A stretch of 8,858 nucleotides of DNA from an uncultured Neisseria sp. (GTDB taxonomy: Bacteria; Pseudomonadota; Gammaproteobacteria; Burkholderiales; Neisseriaceae): NCBI GenBank assembly GCA_937919795.1, contig CALFOA010000412.1:1-8858 (forward strand), in the 5' to 3' direction. Shown in pieces: positions 5,232 to 8,858 of this stretch. Numbering within the stretch: position 1 is the first letter of the stretch; every line of letters starts with the position of its first letter. The notes beneath the pieces are model-generated. The model had not been told where the DNA came from. It did not search any database and saw only the letters and a program-made list of their open reading frames with translations. The position numbers were made by a program, and so were the translations under genes.

Positions 5232-7511
5232 TTATTGACGCTGAGCATCCACAGCCGCCAACGCAATCACGTTAACAATACGACGCACGGTAGAAATCGG
5301 GGTAACGATGTGTACCGACTTGTTCAAGCCCATCAGAATCGGGCCGACAGTAATACCGTTGGTCGCATTCACACGCAGCAGGTTGTAGCTGATGTTGGCC
5401 GCTTCTACGTTCGGCATCATCAACAGATTGGCTGCACCGCTGAGGGTGGTTTCCGGATACAGGCTCTTGCGCATTTCTTCGTCCAAAGCTACGTCTGCCT
5501 GAATCTCGCCGTCGATTTCCAATTCGGGATCACGTTCGCGGATGATTTCCAATGCACGCTGGATTTTCAGCGTATCGGCATCAGAGCTCGAACCGTAGTT
5601 GGAATGCGACACCAAGGCTACTTTCGGTTTGATACCAAAACGCTTAATTTCGTGCGCACACAATATTGTGCTTTGCGCCATCTGTTCGGCAGTCGGATTC
5701 TGATTGATGTAGGTATCGGCAATAAAGTAGTTACCTTTATTGGAAATCAGCGCATTCATCGCACAAGCATCTTTTTGCGGGTTATTGTAACCAATCACCT
5801 CTTCCATAATCGAGAAGTGGTCATGGAAGCGACCCATGGTGCCGCACACTAAGCCATCTGCATGGCCAAGCGATACCATCAAGGCACCCACCAACGTGCT
5901 GTTGGCACGCAGACGGCGGCGCGCCATCTCTTCGGTAACGCCTTTGCGCTTGCGCAGATTATAGTATTCTTTCCAGCTTTCTTCGAAATAAGGATTGTTC
6001 TGAATATCCACCACTTCGAAATCTTTGCCGGCCTGAATGGTCAAACCTTGCGCCTGCAAACGTGCTTCAATTTCTGCCGGGTTACCGACCAAAATCGGGA
6101 ACGCCAGTTTTTGCGAAGACACTTGTTGTGCAGCATGCAAAATACGCTCATCCTCACCTTCGGTCAGCACGATACGCTTGATGTCTTTACGCGCCTGAAT
6201 AAATACCGGACGCATAAACAGGCTGGTTTTGTAGACAAACTCGTTGAGTTTTTCTACATACTCTTCCATGTTTTTAATCGGACGGACGGCCACACCGGAA
6301 TCCATCGCCGCTTTGGCTACCGCCGGTGCGATTTTTGCAATCAAACGCGGATCAAACGGTTTGGGAATCAGGTATTCCGGGCCGAAGGTTAAATCGGCGT
6401 CACCGTAAGCATTGGCCACTTCCGAGCTGGACTCAGCCATCGCCAAATCAGCAATCGCATGAACACAGGCAAGCTTCATTTCTTCGTTGATGGTGGTCGC
6501 GCCGACATCCAAAGCGCCACGGAAGATGAACGGGAAACATAAAACATTGTTCACCTGATTCGGGAAATCGGTACGGCCGGTGCCGATAATCACATCGGGG
6601 CGGGCAGCTTTGGCTTCCGGCGGCCAGATTTCCGGCTGCGGATTGGCCAGTGCAAACACAATCGGTTTGTCTTTCATGGCTTTCAGCATATCGGTGCTGA
6701 GTACATTGGGGCCGGAAAGACCGAGGAAAATGTCTTTGCCGGGAACCGCATCGCCCAATACGCGCTGGCCGTTATCAGCAATCGCGTAGCGTACTTTGCT
6801 TTCGTCCATACGCTCGCGGTCTTCGCGGGTTTGGTAAATCACACCTTTGGAATCACAAACGGTAATGTTTTCACGCTTCATGCCCAAAGCCACCAGCAAA
6901 TCTAAGCAAGCAATCGCAGCGGCACCGGCACCGGAACACACCAGCTGAACTTCAGCAATGTTTTTTTCGGTTACGCGCAAAGCATTCAATACGGCGGCGG
7001 CAGTGATGATGGCGGTACCGTGTTGGTCATCGTGGAATACCGGGATATTGCAGCGTTCGCGCAGTTTTTTCTCAATGTAGAAACACTCGGGCGCTTTGAT
7101 GTCTTCCAAATTGATACCACCGAAAGTGGGTTCCAGCGAAGCGATGGTATCAACCAATTTATCAGGATCGGTTTCGTTGATTTCGATATCGAATACATCG
7201 ATACCGGCAAATTTTTTGAATAATACGCCCTTGCCTTCCATTACCGGCTTACTGGCCAACGGGCCGATATTGCCCAAGCCCAGAACGGCGGTACCATTAG
7301 ACACCACGCCTACCAGATTACCGCGCGAAGTGTATTTATACGAGGCCAGCGGATCGGCATAGATTTCCATACACGGCGCGGCTACACCCGGCGAATAGGC
7401 CAAAGACAAATCGTATTGGTTGGCCATCGGCTTGGTCGGGGCGACCTGAATCTTACCCGGGGTGGGAAATTCGTGGAAATGAAGGGCGGCTTCTTTAATT
7501 AAATCTTCCAT
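5232..7511 (-). CDS. maeB: NADP-dependent malic enzyme MaeB, with phosphotransacetylase-like C-terminal domain
   Basis: Oxidatively decarboxylates malate to pyruvate and CO2 with formation of NADPH, in the cytoplasm, feeding biosynthesis and acetyl-CoA supply. From ATG 7511 it is 759 aa, the same length as E. coli MaeB. The malic domain (about 15-425) shows Tyr39 in [10 protein letters not shown], Lys94 in EGKGVLF, Glu136-Asp137, the metal-site motif [10 protein letters not shown] (159-168), the nucleotide-binding SGAGAAA (193-199), and ALANPQPE (287-294). The phosphotransacetylase-like domain (about 428-759) has [11 protein letters not shown] and [12 protein letters not shown]. In characterised MaeB proteins this domain lacks acyltransfer activity and mediates acetyl-CoA inhibition. 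The frame could open 27 codons earlier, but AGGAA eight bases before 7511 and the family length decide the start. It is flanked by terminators, so probably transcribed alone. Confidence 0.97.
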   Translation of the reverse strand: MEDLIKEAALHFHEFPTPGKIQVAPTKPMANQYDLSLAYSPGVAAPCMEIYADPLASYKYTSRGNLVGVVSNGTAVLGLGNIGPLASKPVMEGKGVLFKKFAGIDVFDIEINETDPDKLVDTIASLEPTFGGINLEDIKAPECFYIEKKLRERCNIPVFHDDQHGTAIITAAAVLNALRVTEKNIAEVQLVCSGAGAAAIACLDLLVALGMKRENITVCDSKGVIYQTREDRERMDESKVRYAIADNGQRVLGDAVPGKDIFLGLSGPNVLSTDMLKAMKDKPIVFALANPQPEIWPPEAKAARPDVIIGTGRTDFPNQVNNVLCFPFIFRGALDVGATTINEEMKLACVHAIADLAMAESSSEVANAYGDADLTFGPEYLIPKPFDPRLIAKIAPAVAKAAMDSGVAVRPIKNMEEYVEKLNEFVYKTSLFMRPVFIQARKDIKRIVLTEGEDERILHAAQQVSSQKLAFPILVGNPAEIEARLQAQGLTIQAGKDFEVVDIQNNPYFEESWKEYYNLRKRKGVTEEMARRRLRANSTLVGALMVSLGHADGLVCGTMGRFHDHFSIMEEVIGYNNPQKDACAMNALISNKGNYFIADTYINQNPTAEQMAQSTILCAHEIKRFGIKPKVALVSHSNYGSSSDADTLKIQRALEIIRERDPELEIDGEIQADVALDEEMRKSLYPETTLSGAANLLMMPNVEAANISYNLLRVNATNGITVGPILMGLNKSVHIVTPISTVRRIVNVIALAAVDAQRQ

Positions 7512-7563
7512 TTTTGTTGTTCCTGTTTTATCGACTTTTAGCACTGGAAGTAAGGGGCTTATG

Positions 7564-7592
7564 TTATCACGCAGAGGCCTGTCTGAACACAA
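7564..7592 (-). promoter_or_regulatory. Weak candidate promoter for maeB
   Basis: Read on the minus strand, TTGTGT (7592-7587) and TGATAA (7569-7564) lie 17 bases apart, about 50 bases before the maeB start. Neither hexamer is close to consensus, but the position is right, and a terminator upstream means maeB needs its own promoter. The one-mismatch DUS overlaps the spacer. Confidence 0.3.
7576..7587 (+). repeat. One-mismatch DNA uptake sequence in the maeB leader
   Basis: GGCCTGTCTGAA differs from the local DUS TGCCTGTCTGAA only in the first base and is preceded by A. Unlike the three perfect pairs it is single and forms no hairpin with a second copy. Confidence 0.6.
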
Positions 7593-7659
7593 AAAGCCTG
7601 CAACTCAGCTAAAAAATCAACTGACTGTATCTGTTTTTCTGCCACTGTGTTTTAAATGT

Positions 7660-7693
7660 AAAAAACACACCCGGTGACATCGGATGTGTTTTT
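7660..7693 (-). terminator. Rho-independent terminator after fixH
   Basis: AAAAACACA (7661-7669) pairs with TGTGTTTTT (7685-7693), and after one mismatch CCG (7671-7673) pairs with CGG (7681-7683), leaving a seven-base loop. Read on the minus strand the stem ends in six T. It lies just past the fixH stop and closes the ccoG-fixH unit. It contains no DUS, unlike the other terminators in the window. Confidence 0.85.
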
Positions 7694-7701
7694 CATACCG
7701 T

Positions 7702-8265
7702 TTAAGGATGAGACGCCGCTTTTGCCGGCTGCTGCTTCAGTTTGCTCATCGGATCCAAATTCAAGGCATTGCCTTGGCTAACAATCCATTTATCTTCCAC
7801 CCGCCATACGCCGCCGGCATCTTCCAGTTGAACATACCAATGCTGGGTACGCGGCAGCGGTTTGAAGACGGCGGTATATTCGGCTTTACCGCCTGATCCG
7901 CCCGGTGTCGGCTGCAACCTAACTTTCTGATCCAAGGCTTGGCGCGCCGGATGAATCAGTTGCAAATCCAAGGGCTGCGTTCGATCAAAATCACCAGTGA
8001 GGAAAATTTTGGCGGCATCATAATTAGGGCTAATCAATACTTGGGCATGGATATTGCGTTTTTGTGCTTCAGTATCACGCTCCAATACAATATTGATGTA
8101 TTTCCCTTCTTTATAATAATCGTCGGTAACCAAGTCGGAATTGGTGCGCTGGGCAATCATATAAGTGGCAATCGAGGCAAACACCACAATAATCGGACCG
8201 GCCATGAGTATCCACGGCCACGGTTCTTTATACCAAACTTTTGACGATCGTATTTTTTCAACCAA
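7702..8265 (-). CDS. fixH: FixH-family protein, cbb3 oxidase assembly accessory
   Basis: A 187-residue protein with one N-terminal membrane segment (about 17-38, begun by the family hallmark YKEPWPWILMAGPIIVVF), the conserved TDDYYKEGKYIN (47-58), and a periplasmic beta-rich domain with WYVQLED and WRVEDKW. FixH proteins are encoded with cbb3-type cytochrome c oxidase genes and are needed for oxidase assembly. Their exact role, thought to concern copper or heme maturation together with FixI/CcoI, is less settled. The start is TTG 8265-8263: GGAGA six bases upstream lies over the end of ccoG, and no good ATG exists before the membrane segment. Only two bases separate it from the ccoG stop, so the pair is translationally coupled. 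The C-terminus is Lys/Gln/Ala-rich and unremarkable. Confidence 0.88.
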   Translation of the reverse strand: MVEKIRSSKVWYKEPWPWILMAGPIIVVFASIATYMIAQRTNSDLVTDDYYKEGKYINIVLERDTEAQKRNIHAQVLISPNYDAAKIFLTGDFDRTQPLDLQLIHPARQALDQKVRLQPTPGGSGGKAEYTAVFKPLPRTQHWYVQLEDAGGVWRVEDKWIVSQGNALNLDPMSKLKQQPAKAASHP

Positions 8266-8267
8266 AA

Positions 8268-8858
8268 CTATTCTCCGATAAACGAAGCATCCTCAACGAT
8301 GGTGCGTGGCGCTTCATCCGGCTCGCTCGGGGTGTGGTAAGTGAATTCAAACTTAATCGGATGGCTGCCTTTATCCGCGTATTCGGGAATCGTAGACACC
8401 TGTACCGGTACGGTAATGGTTTCGCCTGCCGGCGCTTTAAAACCACCTTGCGGCACACCGCCCAATGCGATTTCATCAAAACCGGAAACTTTCACCTCTA
8501 CCCGCTGTTCCTGCTCGCTGGCGTTAATAATCCGCAGATTATACGCATTTTCCAACCAGCCTTGTTTATTTTCACGCACCATCACGCCGCGGTCTTTAAT
8601 CACATCGACGCGTAAAGTCTGGCGGGTGGTCAAACCAAACAGCAAACCGATTACCGCCAAGCCCAACACGGCACCATAGCCTAATACGCGCGGGCGTTTT
8701 AGTCGTTTCATAAAATCTTTATCGGCGTACTTATGATCCAATGCCGCTTCGGTGGTGTAGCGAATCAAACCGCGCGGATAATTCATTTTATCCATGATTT
8801 CATCACAAGCATCAATACAGGCGGCACAACCGATACATTCATATTGCAAACCGTCGCG
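8268..8858 (-). CDS. ccoG: CcoG/FixG C-terminal part (partial), cbb3 oxidase biogenesis ferredoxin
   Basis: The last 196 residues of CcoG, the membrane iron-sulfur protein reported to reduce Cu(II) to Cu(I) for the copper centre of cbb3 oxidase. The 5' part, with the N-terminal membrane segments and the first iron-sulfur cluster, lies beyond the right edge; the frame is open to the last base. Visible are RDGLQYECIGC, giving a 4Fe-4S motif C-x2-C-x2-C-x3-C (fragment residues 8-18), then YPRGLIRYTTE. A membrane segment (about 58-77) and the Ig-like FixG C-terminal domain follow, with DRGVMVREN, LRIINASE and a VEDASFIGE end. Members are usually near 470 aa, so roughly 40 percent is present. The TTG at 8849 is an internal Leu, not a start. 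fixH follows two bases later. Confidence 0.93.
   Translation of the reverse strand, partial: RDGLQYECIGCAACIDACDEIMDKMNYPRGLIRYTTEAALDHKYADKDFMKRLKRPRVLGYGAVLGLAVIGLLFGLTTRQTLRVDVIKDRGVMVRENKQGWLENAYNLRIINASEQEQRVEVKVSGFDEIALGGVPQGGFKAPAGETITVPVQVSTIPEYADKGSHPIKFEFTYHTPSEPDEAPRTIVEDASFIGE

Noticed and set aside
5235..6392. Long plus-strand frames opposite maeB (205 and 176 residues)
   Set aside because: They mirror the codon pattern of maeB, are rich in His, Arg and Phe as antisense shadows are, and show no domain.
6961..6967. A7 tract on the coding strand of maeB
   Set aside because: Short, in frame, and accounted for by Lys-Asn codons; not a credible phase-variation site.
7512..7592. 27-residue N-terminal extension of MaeB
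   Set aside because: The family length (759 aa) and the AGGAA site fit ATG 7511; the extension overlaps the variant DUS and the candidate promoter.

Overview
The window joins DNA of two origins. From about base 600 to the end it looks like a member of the Neisseriaceae. The genes match Neisseria families, with GAA, CAA and TTG codons common. The 12-mer TGCCTGTCTGAA occurs six times in the intergenic spaces, as three inverted pairs. From memory this is the TG-wad dialect of the neisserial DNA uptake sequence (DUS), named after Neisseria wadsworthii, so that species or a close relative is the best guess. I could not run a search to confirm it.

Bases 1 to about 590 do not fit that genome. They carry a consensus vegetative promoter (TTTACA-17-TATAAT), a textbook AAGGAGG ribosome binding site, a TTG start, and the winged-helix N-terminus of a GntR/MocR-type regulator of the kind common in Clostridia. 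The regulator then runs in frame into SecD at a short stretch (LYTLPN) plausible for both families. The join removes the first membrane segment of SecD, and no yajC-like gene is seen upstream. I read this as a chimeric join, most likely from assembly or amplification, and not as a new fusion protein. A real rearrangement cannot be excluded from sequence alone.

Layout: unassigned foreign DNA (1-280); regulator promoter and N-terminal fragment (281 to about 595) fused to secD (to 2368); secF (2372-3307); two DUS hairpins between convergent transcription units (3321-3426). Then on the minus strand come ldcA, an L,D-carboxypeptidase lipoprotein (3453-4634), and a HIT-family gene (4700-5107), followed by a long DUS-paired hairpin (5150-5210), maeB (5232-7511), its leader with a one-mismatch DUS, a terminator (7660-7693), fixH (7702-8265), and the 3' part of ccoG running off the right edge (8268-8858).

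Functionally: SecDF uses the proton-motive force to help the SecYEG translocon finish export. LdcA trims peptidoglycan stem peptides in the periplasm. MaeB converts malate to pyruvate with NADPH formation. CcoG and FixH serve assembly of cbb3-type cytochrome oxidase, the oxidase neisseriae use at low oxygen. Apart from the chimeric left end and the DUS organisation this is ordinary neisserial core genome. I see no CRISPR array, RNA gene, insertion sequence or undescribed system.
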